Positions 7,595-15,730 of a stretch of DNA of 37,494 nucleotides are shown here, piece by piece. Source of the stretch: JABIBU01 sp964464685 (GTDB lineage Bacteria; Patescibacteriota; Patescibacteriia; Magasanikbacterales; UBA922); NCBI GenBank assembly GCA_964464685.1, contig CAYXGV010000005.1:1-37494 (forward strand), written 5' to 3'. The position numbers and the translations under genes are program-made. Within the stretch, counting starts at the first letter, position 1; every line of letters starts with the position of its first letter. The notes under the pieces are model-generated. The model had not been told where the DNA came from. It was given only the letters and a program-made list of their open reading frames with translations, and made no database searches.

Positions 7595-10500
7595 TTACCT
7601 TCCTCTATAATTTCTCTGTTCTTCTTCATCTTCTTCATCTTCTTTATCTCTTTTAGCTTGTCTTTCTTTTCGTAATTCTTCTACATTCACATAAGTACCA
7701 TCTTCTTTTTTTCCCATCAATTCTACATCCAAAGCCAAACCTTTTAACTCACGCACCAAAACATTGAATGATTCTGGAATATTTACTCGACTAATTTTTT
7801 CACCTTTGATAATAGCTTCGTAAGCTTTGGAACGACCAGGTACATCATCAGATTTAATAGTCAAAACTTCTTGCAAAGTATGAGCTGCACCATAAGCTTC
7901 CAAAGCCCAAACTTCCATTTCTCCAAATCTCTGACCACCAAATTGAGCTTTACCACCCAATGGTTGTTGGGTAATCAAACTGTAAGGACCAATTGATCTC
8001 TGGTGAAGTTTGTCTTCAATCATGTGATTTAATTTCAACATATAACTATAACCAACCGTTGTTTTTTTATCAAACGCATTACCAGTTCGGCCATCATAAA
8101 GTTGTAATTGACCATCAACTGGAAAACCGGCTTTTTCTAATTCACCTTTTATTTGGTCTTCGGTAATACCATTTAAAGTTGGCGTAGCAACTTTATAGCC
8201 CAAAGCATTGGCTGCTAATCCCAAGTGGGTTTCCAAAAGCTGACCCAAATTCATACGAGAGATAACACCAAGTGGAGATAAAATAATATCAACTGGCGTA
8301 CCATCTTCCAAAAATGGCATATCAGCAACTGGTACAACTCTAGAAATAACACCCTTGTTTCCATGACGGCCAGCCATCTTGTCACCAACTTGAATTTTTC
8401 TCATATCAGCCACAGTCACTTGAACTTGCTTGATCACACCTGGTTGCAATTTATCACCAACTTCGGCTGAAAATGTTTTTATATCAATTACCTTACCATG
8501 TTCACCATGCTCTAAATACAAAGATGAATCTCTTACATCTCTAGCCTTTTCACCAAAGATAGCTCGAAGTAATCTTTCTTCTGGTGATAATTCTGTTTCA
8601 CCTTTTGGTGTAATTTTACCGACCAAAATATCACCGGATTGAACTTCGGCACCAATTCTAACTATACCTTCAGAATCAAGATTTTTTAATTTTTCTTCGC
8701 TAACATTTGGAATGTCGCTGGTAATTAATTCTGGTCCTAATTTAGTTTCCCGAATATCATTGGTATAGTCTTCAATATTAATTGAAGTAAATTTATCACT
8801 TTGTACCAATCTTTCGGAAACGATAATCGCATCTTCATAATTGAAACCATCCCAAACCATATAAGCCACTAGAACATTTTGTCCCAAAGCTAATTCACCA
8901 CCTTGAGTAGATGGACCGTCGGCCAAAGGATCACCTTTTTTAATTTTTTCACCCAAAGTAACAATTGGTCGCTGGTTGATACAACTAGAAGCATTGGAGC
9001 GAACAAATTTATTTAAATTATAAATAAACACTTTACCTTTACTGGCAGTTAATTCAATTTTTTCCGCGTCAACTGCAGTAATTTCACCAGCTTCATCAGC
9101 CAAAATTACATGCCCACTATTTTGGGCTGCAACCGCTTCCACACCAGTACCCACAATTGGTGAATCTGGCATAATAGTTGGCACTGCTTGTCTTTGCATG
9201 TTTGAACCCATCAAAGCTCGAGTCGCATCATCGTGTTCCAAAAATGGAATAAGTGAAGTTGCAATACTTAAAATTTGATTGGAAGCCACATCCAAAAAAT
9301 CTACTCGTTCACTTTCTACAATACCGGCCTCACCTTTGATACGAGCAGGAATTCTTTCTTTTACAATAATATTATTTTCATCCAACTCTGTAGTGGCACT
9401 AGCAGTGATTATTCTTTCTTCTTGAAAAGAATTTAAATAAACCACCTCATTAGTCACTCGTGGACAAACTGGCACTTTTTTCAAATCTTTTTTCTTGGCT
9501 AATTTTTTAGCCATCGCTTTATCAATCTTATCACCTACCTTGCCAATTCCAGCAACATCAATTCGTAAAAACTCACCCACAGTCAAATCGGCTTGATTGG
9601 TGACATCATGAATTACTTTACGATAAGGTGTTTCCAAAAATCCAAAACTATTAACTTTGGCAAAACTAGCCAAATGACCTACCAAACCAATGTTTGGTCC
9701 TTCTGGAGTTGCAATTGGACAAATCCTACCATAGTGAGTAGTGTGTACATCACGCACTTCAAAACCAGCTCGATCACGAGACAAACCGCCTGGTCCCAAC
9801 GCACTAATTCTACGTTTGTGTTCCAACTCAGCCAAAGGATTGACCTGATCCATAAATTGGGACAGCTGTGAACTCATAAAGAACTCACGCACTGAACCAA
9901 TTACCGGACGAGCATTGATAAGTTTATTAGGAGTCAAATTATCCATTTCATAAGTACTCATTCTGTCTTTGACAATTCTTTCCATTCTGGCCAAACCAAC
10001 TCGGAAACGATTTTGTACCAATTCACCAATTGCCCTAATACGACGATTACCCAAATGATCAATATCATCTGGTTGTTCTTGGGTGACATTTAAACGTACA
10101 ACTTCTTTTATAACTAATAAAACTTTTTCTGGTGACAATACACGATTTTCTTTTTCTTCAAAATCTTTTCTTTCTAGACCCAATTCAAATTTAGTATTAA
10201 ATTTGTACACACCAACTCTACCCAAATCATAACGATCAAAATTGAAAAACATGGAATTGATTAAACTTCTAGCATTGTCAGCCATGGCCAAATCACCCGG
10301 ACGAATACGTTTGTAAACTTCAATCATGGCCTCATCTTCACTTGAAGAAATATCTTTTTTCAAAGTATTTTCAACATAATCAATATTAGGGTGAGTATTT
10401 ACACTAGCCAATTCTTTTGTCATTTGTTCGGTGGAATAACCAAAAGCACGCAACAAGGCTGTAGCCGCTACTTTACGTTTACGATCAACTTTGATCCACA

Positions 10501-11038
10501 AAACATTGTTTTGGTCAGTTTCTACTTCAATCCAAGCACCACGATTAGGAATAATTTTGGCACCATAAAAACGACGATCACGTAATGTTTCCGCAGTAAA
10601 AAAAGCACCGGAACTACGAATCAACTGAGACACAACCGTTCTTTCAATACCATTTACCACAAAAGTACCACGGCTTGTCATCAAAGGTAAATCACCTAAA
10701 TATATTTCTTGAGTATCAATTTTATTATTTTTCTTATTTACTAATTTGGCATTCACTCGCAGTGGTGCTTCGTAAGTAATATTTTTTTCTCGACAAACTA
10801 CTTCGTCAAACTTTGGCTCATCAATATAATAATCTTCAAAATATAATTCCAAATCACGACCAGTAAAATCGGTCAGAGGTGAAACCTCTTCAAATAATTC
10901 TTTAATACCATCTTTTAGAAACCAATCATAAGAAGTTTTTTGCACTTCCACCAAATCAGGCATGGGAATGGCATCTTGCAAATCCGTAAAAAACTTTCGT
11001 TTTTTTTCTAAAGTTGGCTGGCGTTTGACTAGTGACAT
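7595..11038 (-). CDS. rpoB: DNA-directed RNA polymerase subunit beta
   Basis: The second large subunit of core RNA polymerase. The rifampicin-binding cluster begins near residue 388 (SSQLSQFMDQVNPL, HKRRISALGPGGL); the Asp, His and Ser positions linked to resistance in E. coli are all kept. Downstream are QPLGGKAQFGGQRFGEMEVW and the C-terminal clamp segment. The protein is 1147 aa and ends in a very acidic/basic tail (KEDEEDEEEQ). It is first in an rpoB-rpoC operon. No rplJ/rplL precedes it. Instead there is a 645-bp non-coding region with a consensus promoter, a structured leader, a terminator and a long palindrome. No Shine-Dalgarno sequence is seen before the ATG. Confidence 0.98.
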   Translation of the reverse strand: MSLVKRQPTLEKKRKFFTDLQDAIPMPDLVEVQKTSYDWFLKDGIKELFEEVSPLTDFTGRDLELYFEDYYIDEPKFDEVVCREKNITYEAPLRVNAKLVNKKNNKIDTQEIYLGDLPLMTSRGTFVVNGIERTVVSQLIRSSGAFFTAETLRDRRFYGAKIIPNRGAWIEVETDQNNVLWIKVDRKRKVAATALLRAFGYSTEQMTKELASVNTHPNIDYVENTLKKDISSSEDEAMIEVYKRIRPGDLAMADNARSLINSMFFNFDRYDLGRVGVYKFNTKFELGLERKDFEEKENRVLSPEKVLLVIKEVVRLNVTQEQPDDIDHLGNRRIRAIGELVQNRFRVGLARMERIVKDRMSTYEMDNLTPNKLINARPVIGSVREFFMSSQLSQFMDQVNPLAELEHKRRISALGPGGLSRDRAGFEVRDVHTTHYGRICPIATPEGPNIGLVGHLASFAKVNSFGFLETPYRKVIHDVTNQADLTVGEFLRIDVAGIGKVGDKIDKAMAKKLAKKKDLKKVPVCPRVTNEVVYLNSFQEERIITASATTELDENNIIVKERIPARIKGEAGIVESERVDFLDVASNQILSIATSLIPFLEHDDATRALMGSNMQRQAVPTIMPDSPIVGTGVEAVAAQNSGHVILADEAGEITAVDAEKIELTASKGKVFIYNLNKFVRSNASSCINQRPIVTLGEKIKKGDPLADGPSTQGGELALGQNVLVAYMVWDGFNYEDAIIVSERLVQSDKFTSINIEDYTNDIRETKLGPELITSDIPNVSEEKLKNLDSEGIVRIGAEVQSGDILVGKITPKGETELSPEERLLRAIFGEKARDVRDSSLYLEHGEHGKVIDIKTFSAEVGDKLQPGVIKQVQVTVADMRKIQVGDKMAGRHGNKGVISRVVPVADMPFLEDGTPVDIILSPLGVISRMNLGQLLETHLGLAANALGYKVATPTLNGITEDQIKGELEKAGFPVDGQLQLYDGRTGNAFDKKTTVGYSYMLKLNHMIEDKLHQRSIGPYSLITQQPLGGKAQFGGQRFGEMEVWALEAYGAAHTLQEVLTIKSDDVPGRSKAYEAIIKGEKISRVNIPESFNVLVRELKGLALDVELMGKKEDGTYVNVEELRKERQAKRDKEDEEDEEEQRNYRGR

Positions 11039-11082
11039 AGTGTATAAGTTAATATTTTTTAAAATTAATATTCGGATATACG

Positions 11083-11149
11083 GATAATTCAGATTTACGG
11101 ATTGTAATTATATTAATTGTAATTATATTATCCGTAAATCTGAATTATC
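11083..11149. repeat. 20-bp perfect inverted repeat (GATTTACGGAT type)
   Basis: GATAATTCAGATTTACGGAT (11083-11102) is exactly complementary to 11130-11149. Weaker complementarity continues outward for about 20 bp on each side. The loop holds TGTAATTATATT twice and TATAAT-like words on the minus strand. The core resembles the inverted repeat at 24847-24935. It lies just upstream of rpoB and could carry its promoter or form a barrier. Confidence 0.7.
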
Positions 11150-11181
11150 TGGAAATCTGGATATTAATTTTTGTAGGCAAC

Positions 11182-11208
11182 AAAAAAATCACCCCCAAAC
11201 AAAAGGTG
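11182..11208 (-). terminator. Terminator-like hairpin in the rpoB leader
   Basis: On the minus strand CACCTT (11208-11203) pairs with GGGGTG (11195-11190) using two G-U pairs, followed by seven Ts (11188-11182). The stem is modest. It lies about 145 nt before the rpoB start. Confidence 0.5.
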
Positions 11209-11427
11209 TTCATCACTACTCGTTATTTTTTATAAAATTTTTTGCACGCATGACGTTGGTACGGACCCCCATGACCCCATTTCGGAAATCTGAGAGTACA
11301 CGTACGCTCTTATAGACAAGAAAGACATGTGGCCAGTGCAGAGAAAGCGTACGTCTTTAGTCCCGACAAAGTCGAGATAAATGACTTAACTTAGAGAATT
11401 TTTGCCATTTTTGGCAAAAATCAGGTT
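11182..11427 (-). ncRNA. Candidate structured leader or small RNA upstream of rpoB
   Basis: A consensus promoter (11434-11462) fires towards rpoB, and a terminator-like hairpin with a T7 tract lies about 250 nt later (11182-11208). In between, minus-strand RNA can form a 9-bp hairpin (ATTTTTGCC/GGCAAAAAT, 11398-11421), a 14-bp hairpin around TCTCGAC-TTT-GTCGGGA, and a 9-bp stem ACGTACGCT/AGCGTACGT with a 36-nt loop. It does not show the diagnostic motifs of tmRNA, RNase P RNA, SRP RNA or a known riboswitch. A 16-codon ORF (11230-11280) is present but unremarkable. It is either a free small RNA or an attenuated rpoBC leader. Confidence 0.45.
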
Positions 11428-11433
11428 GGCTTA

Positions 11434-11462
11434 ATAGTACACTAAAAAAATAGTTTTGTCAA
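11434..11462 (-). promoter_or_regulatory. Sigma70-type promoter towards rpoB
   Basis: On the minus strand TTGACA (11462-11457), a 17-bp spacer and TACTAT (11439-11434). Predicted start near 11427. The stretch 11463-11605 upstream holds only a CTTG-CACAGTC hairpin (11488-11514) and one DnaA-box-like word. Confidence 0.75.
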
Positions 11463-11605
11463 ATTGGATAGGTTAATAACTATTGAGCTTGCACAGTCGA
11501 ATGACTGTGTCAAGTTTGGCTTATTTTAGCAAAATTTTAACTTTTTTACTTGTGGTGGTGAAAAAGTTATCCACAACCAGATTGGGTATAAGACATTTTG
11601 TAAAC

Positions 11606-11640
11606 AAAAAAAACCCGCTCCGATGTACATCGGAGCGGGT
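11606..11640 (-). terminator. Terminator of the rpsF-ssb-rpsR operon
   Basis: A perfect 28-bp palindrome (11613-11640; ACCCGCTCCGAT arms) is followed on the minus strand by eight Ts (11613-11606). It is the strongest terminator in the window and lies 45 nt after the rpsR stop. Confidence 0.93.
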
Positions 11641-11684
11641 CTATTCGTGTTGATTCGTCTATATTTGTGCCATTCGCGTAATTA

Positions 11685-11900
11685 CTATCTAGGACTAAAA
11701 TTCATTAGACCGGCAATTCTAGCTTGTTTAATTGCCTTAGCCACACGACGTTGATGTGTGGCACACAAACCACTACGTCGGCGAGGGGCAATCTTGAAAT
11801 AAGAAGATACAAAACGACGTAAGGTTTGTATATCTTTGTAATCAACTACTTCAACATTATTAGCACAATAATGACATGATTTTTTTGATTTATTTTGCAT
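11685..11900 (-). CDS. rpsR: 30S ribosomal protein S18
   Basis: A small-subunit protein that binds 16S rRNA together with S6. The conserved core FKIAPRRRSGLCATHQRRVA is present. Cys residues in CHYC near the N-terminus and CATH in the core suggest the zinc-binding form of S18. I start it at the ATG at 11900 (71 aa, the family's usual size) rather than at the TTG at 11924, which would add eight residues inside a repeat. It is last in the rpsF-ssb-rpsR operon, a classic bacterial order, and is followed by a strong terminator. Confidence 0.95.
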   Translation of the reverse strand: MQNKSKKSCHYCANNVEVVDYKDIQTLRRFVSSYFKIAPRRRSGLCATHQRRVAKAIKQARIAGLMNFSPR

Positions 11901-11913
11901 ACTATATTTATCT

Positions 11914-11952
11914 GCGTCAATCAACGTTTAGCCCGCATCAATCAACGTTTAG
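11914..11952. repeat. 21-bp tandem duplication between ssb and rpsR
   Basis: The word TCAATCAACGTTTAG occurs at 11917-11931 and 11938-11952, a 21-bp period (three times seven). It fills the gap between ssb and rpsR. Confidence 0.6.
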
Positions 11953-11953
11953 T

Positions 11954-12388
11954 TTAAAATGGAATATCTTCAACTTTAATATCATCGTCATCGCCAGCCA
12001 TATCCACTGGTGGCGGTGGAACTTCGTCTGAAACACTTGTTGGAGCTGAAGCACCACGAGGAGCATCAAGCATTATAAAATTATCAATAATAATTTCAGT
12101 GCGATACCTCTTTACACCATCGTCTTTACCTACCCAATCGCGTGTTTCTAAACGACCCTCAGCATAAACACGACGACCCTTGCTTAAATATTGTCCAGCG
12201 ATATCCGCTAGCTTGCCCCACAAAACACAGTTGTTAAATTCGCTTTTTTCTTGTTTGGCACCAGATTGATCGGTCCAAACTCTACCAGTAGCGATGGTAA
12301 TATTAGCGACGCTACGTCCAGTTGGAGTAGTTCGCACTTCTGGGTCGCGAGTTAATCGCCCCAACACGGTTGCTCGATTGAGATCCAT
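11954..12388 (-). CDS. ssb: Single-stranded DNA-binding protein
   Basis: Binds single-stranded DNA as a tetramer in replication and repair. The OB fold covers about residues 1-108, opening with MDLNRATVLGRLTRDPE and including the WGKLADIAGQYLSKG helix region. A short Pro-rich linker leads to an acidic tip ending DDDDIKVEDIPF, the conserved C-terminal tail that recruits other replication proteins. At 144 aa it is of normal size. It lies between rpsF and rpsR as in most bacteria. The 176-bp gap to rpsF is filled with nested palindromes, unusually long for this operon. Confidence 0.96.
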   Translation of the reverse strand: MDLNRATVLGRLTRDPEVRTTPTGRSVANITIATGRVWTDQSGAKQEKSEFNNCVLWGKLADIAGQYLSKGRRVYAEGRLETRDWVGKDDGVKRYRTEIIIDNFIMLDAPRGASAPTSVSDEVPPPPVDMAGDDDDIKVEDIPF

Positions 12389-12415
12389 ATTGTTTGTTAG
12401 TTAATAAATTATATA

Positions 12416-12555
12416 TGTACGAACTACAAACAGCTACGTCGTGCCTGCCGCCTGCCTGCCGGTAGGCAGGGCAGGCAGGAACATACGAACCGCGAACTAA
12501 AAAATATTTTTGTAGTTCGTATGTTCATAAAGCGAAGCGTTTTGTAGTTCGTACA
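12416..12555. repeat. Nested palindromes between rpsF and ssb
   Basis: Outer arms TGTACGAACTACAAA (12416-12430) and its perfect complement (12541-12555). Inside are a perfect 12-bp pair (12479-12490 with 12515-12526, GAACATACGAAC) and a GCAGGC-type palindrome (12443-12479). The structure looks like one inverted-repeat element that has taken in another. It lies within an essential operon, so it must be tolerated in the transcript. Confidence 0.7.
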
Positions 12556-12564
12556 TAATCAATA

Positions 12565-13227
12565 TTATACACTAGAAAGGTCAATATCCAAAATCTCATC
12601 TAACTTTTTGTCAATATCTTCCATGCTAACTTTTTCTTTTTTTGTTTCTCTTTTTATATCTTTCTTCACTTCTCCCCTCTCTTCTTTCTTTTTTTCTTTC
12701 TTCACTTCTTCTTCCACAGACTCAGTTTCAATCTTTGAAGATTCAAATTCACTTGGTTCTTCATCTACTATTATTTTAACAGAAGTAGAATCCACTTCTT
12801 TGGCTGGCTCTTCTTTTTCAATTTTAACTTCAACTGGTCTTGATTCATTCGCGCTTGCTCTAAAATTAGAATAGGTTGATTCCTCTCGGTTTTGTCCACC
12901 CATTGGCAAACCAAACTGAATGACTCGGCTTTTTTGTTTAGCAGGATCATGCTTTTGAACTAAAGCCCGTAATAATTCTGGAATCAAAACTAACTTTTTT
13001 TGAATACTTACCACCACTTCTGGCTCAGCATCAAAATAAGCTAAATTGAAATAGCCATAACGGATATGCTTGATTGGATAAGCCAAACGTCTTTTTTCTA
13101 ATTTTTCAACCAAAAAATTGGCTCCACCCGCATCAACAATAATTTTACTAACTTTCTCTAACAAAGGTTCTACCTCGTCTTCTGATAAAGTACCAGGTAA
13201 AATCAATAATAACTCGTAATTTTGCAT
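12565..13227 (-). CDS. rpsF: 30S ribosomal protein S6 with long charged C-terminal extension
   Basis: S6 binds the 16S central domain with S18. The first 100 residues carry the normal fold (MQNYELLLILPGTLSEDEVE; KRRLAYPIKHIRYGYFNLAYF; LIPELLRALVQK). Ordinary S6 ends near 100-135 aa; here about 110 more residues follow, rich in Glu and Lys, ending in an amphipathic helix (MEDIDKKLDEILDIDL). That final helix could be a docking segment, which is inference. It is first in the rpsF-ssb-rpsR operon behind a consensus promoter and a leader of about 130 nt that may hold an S6:S18 autoregulatory site. Confidence 0.96.
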   Translation of the reverse strand: MQNYELLLILPGTLSEDEVEPLLEKVSKIIVDAGGANFLVEKLEKRRLAYPIKHIRYGYFNLAYFDAEPEVVVSIQKKLVLIPELLRALVQKHDPAKQKSRVIQFGLPMGGQNREESTYSNFRASANESRPVEVKIEKEEPAKEVDSTSVKIIVDEEPSEFESSKIETESVEEEVKKEKKKEERGEVKKDIKRETKKEKVSMEDIDKKLDEILDIDLSSV

Positions 13228-13359
13228 AATTTAATGTATTACCCGACCGCAAACCAAACATAAAGACAAATCTTCGTTGACTTGGAACGGATTTATTTGT
13301 TTTCTACCCCCCTAACGCTTGATACGACCTTCAAGCTAGAAATTAGCGCTGACATTTAT
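13228..13359 (-). promoter_or_regulatory. rpsF leader, candidate S6:S18 autoregulatory RNA
   Basis: The minus-strand leader can form a hairpin with a GCTTGA/TCAAGC stem, CTAA/TTAG below it and an 8-nt loop (13315-13347), and a second one made of AAATC/GATTT plus CGTT/AACG with an AA bulge and a CCG at its base (about 13269-13297). rpsF leaders in many bacteria bind S6:S18 through a conserved hairpin with a CCG. The match here is loose and unproven. Confidence 0.3.
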
Positions 13360-13365
13360 GGGAAT

Positions 13366-13394
13366 ATAATACTATATTTGTTAAAAACTGTCAA
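13366..13394 (-). promoter_or_regulatory. Sigma70-type promoter of rpsF-ssb-rpsR
   Basis: On the minus strand TTGACA (13394-13389), a 17-bp spacer and TATTAT (13371-13366). Confidence 0.85.
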
Positions 13395-13405
13395 TAGAGG
13401 ATGAG

Positions 13406-13589
13406 ACACGACCCGGGTGATTGGGTGATAGATGATAGATGATAAATGATTTAAAATATTTAATAAAAACAACACTTAGATATAGAATGTTTATAGTTAG
13501 CAGTTTTCAGATACCCAAAGGGCATCGGTATACTCTGATAACAGATAGCATGTAAAATAATCACTGTCCATCAATCACCCGTGTCGTGT
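13406..13589. repeat. Inverted-repeat element between rpsF and pilB
   Basis: Arms ACACGACCCGGGTGATTG (13406-13423) and 13572-13589 match in 17 of 18 positions. Inside, a GATACCC/GGGC-type palindrome lies near 13510-13550. Heptanucleotide arrays start within or beside both arms (13427 and 13585). It fills most of the divergent intergenic region 13228-13689. Confidence 0.6.
13427..13450. repeat. Heptanucleotide tandem repeat (GATAGAT)
   Basis: Units GATAGAT, GATAGAT, GATAAAT plus a partial fourth. Non-coding. Confidence 0.75.
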
Positions 13590-13619
13590 TACGTGTTACG
13601 TGTATCGTGATTCGTGAAA
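13585..13619. repeat. Heptanucleotide tandem repeat (CGTGNNN)
   Basis: Five consecutive 7-bp units, all beginning CGTG: CGTGTTA twice, then CGTGTAT, CGTGATT and CGTGAAA. The period is kept while the last three bases vary. Confidence 0.75.
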
Positions 13620-13646
13620 TACGAATAGTACAAAAACCCCACTTTG

Positions 13647-13655
13647 TGTTATAAT
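13647..13655 (+). promoter_or_regulatory. Extended -10 promoter of pilB
   Basis: TG-T-TATAAT (13647-13655), a perfect extended -10 without a good -35. The pilB ATG lies 34 nt downstream of the box. Confidence 0.65.
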
Positions 13656-13689
13656 ACTAATGATAGAATAACTTAAATTCTCTAATTTT

Positions 13690-15417
13690 ATGTTAAACGA
13701 AAAACTACTTTATCAGTTGATTAAAAAATTCTTCAATTTAAAAACTTCGGATTTAAAAATTTACGCGGAAAAAGCCAAAAAGCTTAATCGGACTTTGGAA
13801 GAATATTTATTGCACGAGGGCGTTGTAGATGAAATCAAATTATACACTGAAGCGGCCAAAATTCTTGATGTGCCATTTATTGAAATAAAGGGCAAAGAAA
13901 TTAAAAAAGAAGTTCTAAATCTAGTACCACCTTTGATTGCCCAAACTCATAGCATTGTGGCTTTTGAAAAAAATAATAGTGAAATTAAATTAGCCACGCT
14001 TGATCCACAAGATATTCAAACTATAGAATTTTTACACCGCAAAACTGGACTTGCTCCCAAGGTTTATTTGACCAATCCAGAAAGTATCAAAGATGCCATC
14101 AGACGTTATCACGCTGATTTGGAAAGTGAAGTGGCCATTACCCAACTAACTGATGGCCAAGAAGTTGCTGAAAGTGATCTAAAAAAAGCGGCCGAAGAAT
14201 TGCCGATTATAAATATTGTAAATAGTATTTTGGAACACGCTGTCTATGAGGGCGCCAGTGATATTCATATTGAACCAACGGAAAAAGCCGTCACTGTCCG
14301 CTACCGCATTGATGGTATGTTGCACAATGTCATGACTCTACCCAAGACTGTCAAAAGTGGTATCATTGCTAGAATCAAAATTTTGTCTGATATCAAAATT
14401 GATGAGCACATGAAACCGCAAGATGGTCGTTTTAAAATTCAAATTCAAGATGAAAAATTATCTTTTCGTGTTTCCATAATTCCAGTTTATGATGGTGAAA
14501 AAGTGGTAATGCGTATTTTGCACGAAGGTCAAAAACCACTAACTCTAGATCAGTTGGGCTTTTTACCTTATCCAAAAAAATTGGTAGAACGCGCTATTAC
14601 CAAACCCCATGGTACAATTATGGTGACGGGACCAACTGGATCAGGAAAAACCACCACCTTGTATTCTATCTTGGGATTGCTCAACAAACCAAATGTTAAC
14701 ATTTCTACAATTGAAGATCCAATTGAATATCATGTTGATGGAATTAACCAAAGCCAAGTAAATTCCAAAGCTGGTTTTACTTTTGCGACTGGTTTGCGCG
14801 CCTTTTTGCGTCAAGATCCAGATATTATTATGGTCGGAGAAATCCGTGATCAAGAAACAGCTGAAATTGCTATTCACGCAGCCATGACCGGACACTTGGT
14901 CTTGTCCACTTTGCATACCAATGACGCGCCGACCACCCTACCTCGTTTGTTAGATATGGGGGTGCCACCTTTTTTAGTTGCTTTTACCACCAATATTATT
15001 GTGGCCCAACGTTTGGTTAGAAAAATTTGTGAAAAATGTAAAAAAGAATTTCATTTGGACAAAAAAGCTCTTGAAGAATTACAAAAAACAGCCGAGGTAA
15101 AAAAATTGACCGCCCTATTCAAAAGTCAAAAATTAAAATTAAAGCCAAATGAAAAAAATCTACAAACCATGACTTTTTTTCACGGCGAAGGCTGTCGCCA
15201 CTGCAATCAAACTGGCTACAGAGGCCGAATTGGTATTTATGAAGTAATGGAAATTGATGAAAGTATTATTAAAAAAATAAACGAACACGCCTCGGCATCG
15301 GAAATAAAAAATTTAGCCCGTAAAAATGGTATGATGAACATGATGGAAGACGGCCTAATCAAAGCCAAACAAGGCATAACGACAATAGAAGAAGTCTTGC
15401 GAGTGACTAAAGAATAA
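13690..15417 (+). CDS. pilB: Type IV pilus assembly ATPase PilB (GspE family)
   Basis: The cytoplasmic hexameric ATPase that powers pilus extension. The N-terminal GspE/MshEN-like domain (about 1-150) precedes the ATPase core. Walker A is GPTGSGKTTT near residue 315. The Walker B and Asp-box region reads DPDIIMVGEIRD near 375, followed by the His-box TGHLVLSTLHTND. The zinc-binding tetracysteine is CEKC near 447 and CRHC near 502. The 575-aa length is typical. It heads the pilus cluster with pilC, pilM, pilN and pilO downstream; no pilT, pilin or prepilin peptidase gene is in the window. An extended -10 promoter lies just upstream. In this lineage such pili are proposed to serve attachment to hosts or DNA uptake. 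Confidence 0.95.
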   Translation: MLNEKLLYQLIKKFFNLKTSDLKIYAEKAKKLNRTLEEYLLHEGVVDEIKLYTEAAKILDVPFIEIKGKEIKKEVLNLVPPLIAQTHSIVAFEKNNSEIKLATLDPQDIQTIEFLHRKTGLAPKVYLTNPESIKDAIRRYHADLESEVAITQLTDGQEVAESDLKKAAEELPIINIVNSILEHAVYEGASDIHIEPTEKAVTVRYRIDGMLHNVMTLPKTVKSGIIARIKILSDIKIDEHMKPQDGRFKIQIQDEKLSFRVSIIPVYDGEKVVMRILHEGQKPLTLDQLGFLPYPKKLVERAITKPHGTIMVTGPTGSGKTTTLYSILGLLNKPNVNISTIEDPIEYHVDGINQSQVNSKAGFTFATGLRAFLRQDPDIIMVGEIRDQETAEIAIHAAMTGHLVLSTLHTNDAPTTLPRLLDMGVPPFLVAFTTNIIVAQRLVRKICEKCKKEFHLDKKALEELQKTAEVKKLTALFKSQKLKLKPNEKNLQTMTFFHGEGCRHCNQTGYRGRIGIYEVMEIDESIIKKINEHASASEIKNLARKNGMMNMMEDGLIKAKQGITTIEEVLRVTKE

Positions 15418-15425
15418 AATAATAG

Positions 15426-15730
15426 ATACTAATATACTAATTGTACGAATTATACTAATGGTATACTAATATTTTCTTAGAAAATTATCTGATGACTACT
15501 TTCTTTGGGTTATAAAATACAAACTCAATTACGTCCCCTCCCCTATGAGGGGAGGGACAGGGTGGGGTTTTCTTTAGTGCAAATAACCCCCTCCTAACCT
15601 CCCCCTCATAGGGGGAGGGGCTATTAATTCAAACTTTTTTATTTGTAATAACTAATTTTTTAACATCAACCTTACAACAACGCACATTTGTATAGCATTA
15701 GTATAATTCGTACAATTAGTATATTAGTAT
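15426..15730. repeat. Element with 35-bp perfect terminal inverted repeats between pilB and pilC
   Basis: 15426-15460 and 15696-15730 are exact reverse complements over 35 bp, built from ATACTAAT and GTACGAATT words. The right arm carries TATAAT (15702-15707) and runs into the pilC start codon, so the repeat may supply the promoter or start region of pilC. The 235 bp between the arms hold a facing pair of C/G-rich palindromes. There is no transposase ORF; it has the form of a MITE. Confidence 0.75.
15535..15622. repeat. Inverted pair of C/G-rich palindromic repeats
   Basis: The first copy (15535-15569) has CCCCTCCCCT...AGGGGAGGG followed by AGGGTGGGGTT. A second copy in opposite orientation is at 15585-15622. 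The same family occurs at 16959-17110 (another facing pair) and inside a coding sequence at 20881-20915. Confidence 0.75.

Noticed and set aside
11567..11575. Perfect DnaA-box word TTATCCACA upstream of rpoB, and another near 28174
   Set aside because: Single isolated boxes with no cluster, no AT-rich unwinding region and no dnaA/dnaN nearby; not evidence for an origin.
11685..11924. Longer S18 start at the TTG at 11924
   Set aside because: Adds eight residues encoded inside a 21-bp tandem repeat; the ATG at 11900 gives the normal S18 length.
13400..13620. CRISPR array
   Set aside because: The 7-bp periodic words have no spacers and no cas genes are near; they are heptamer tandem repeats.
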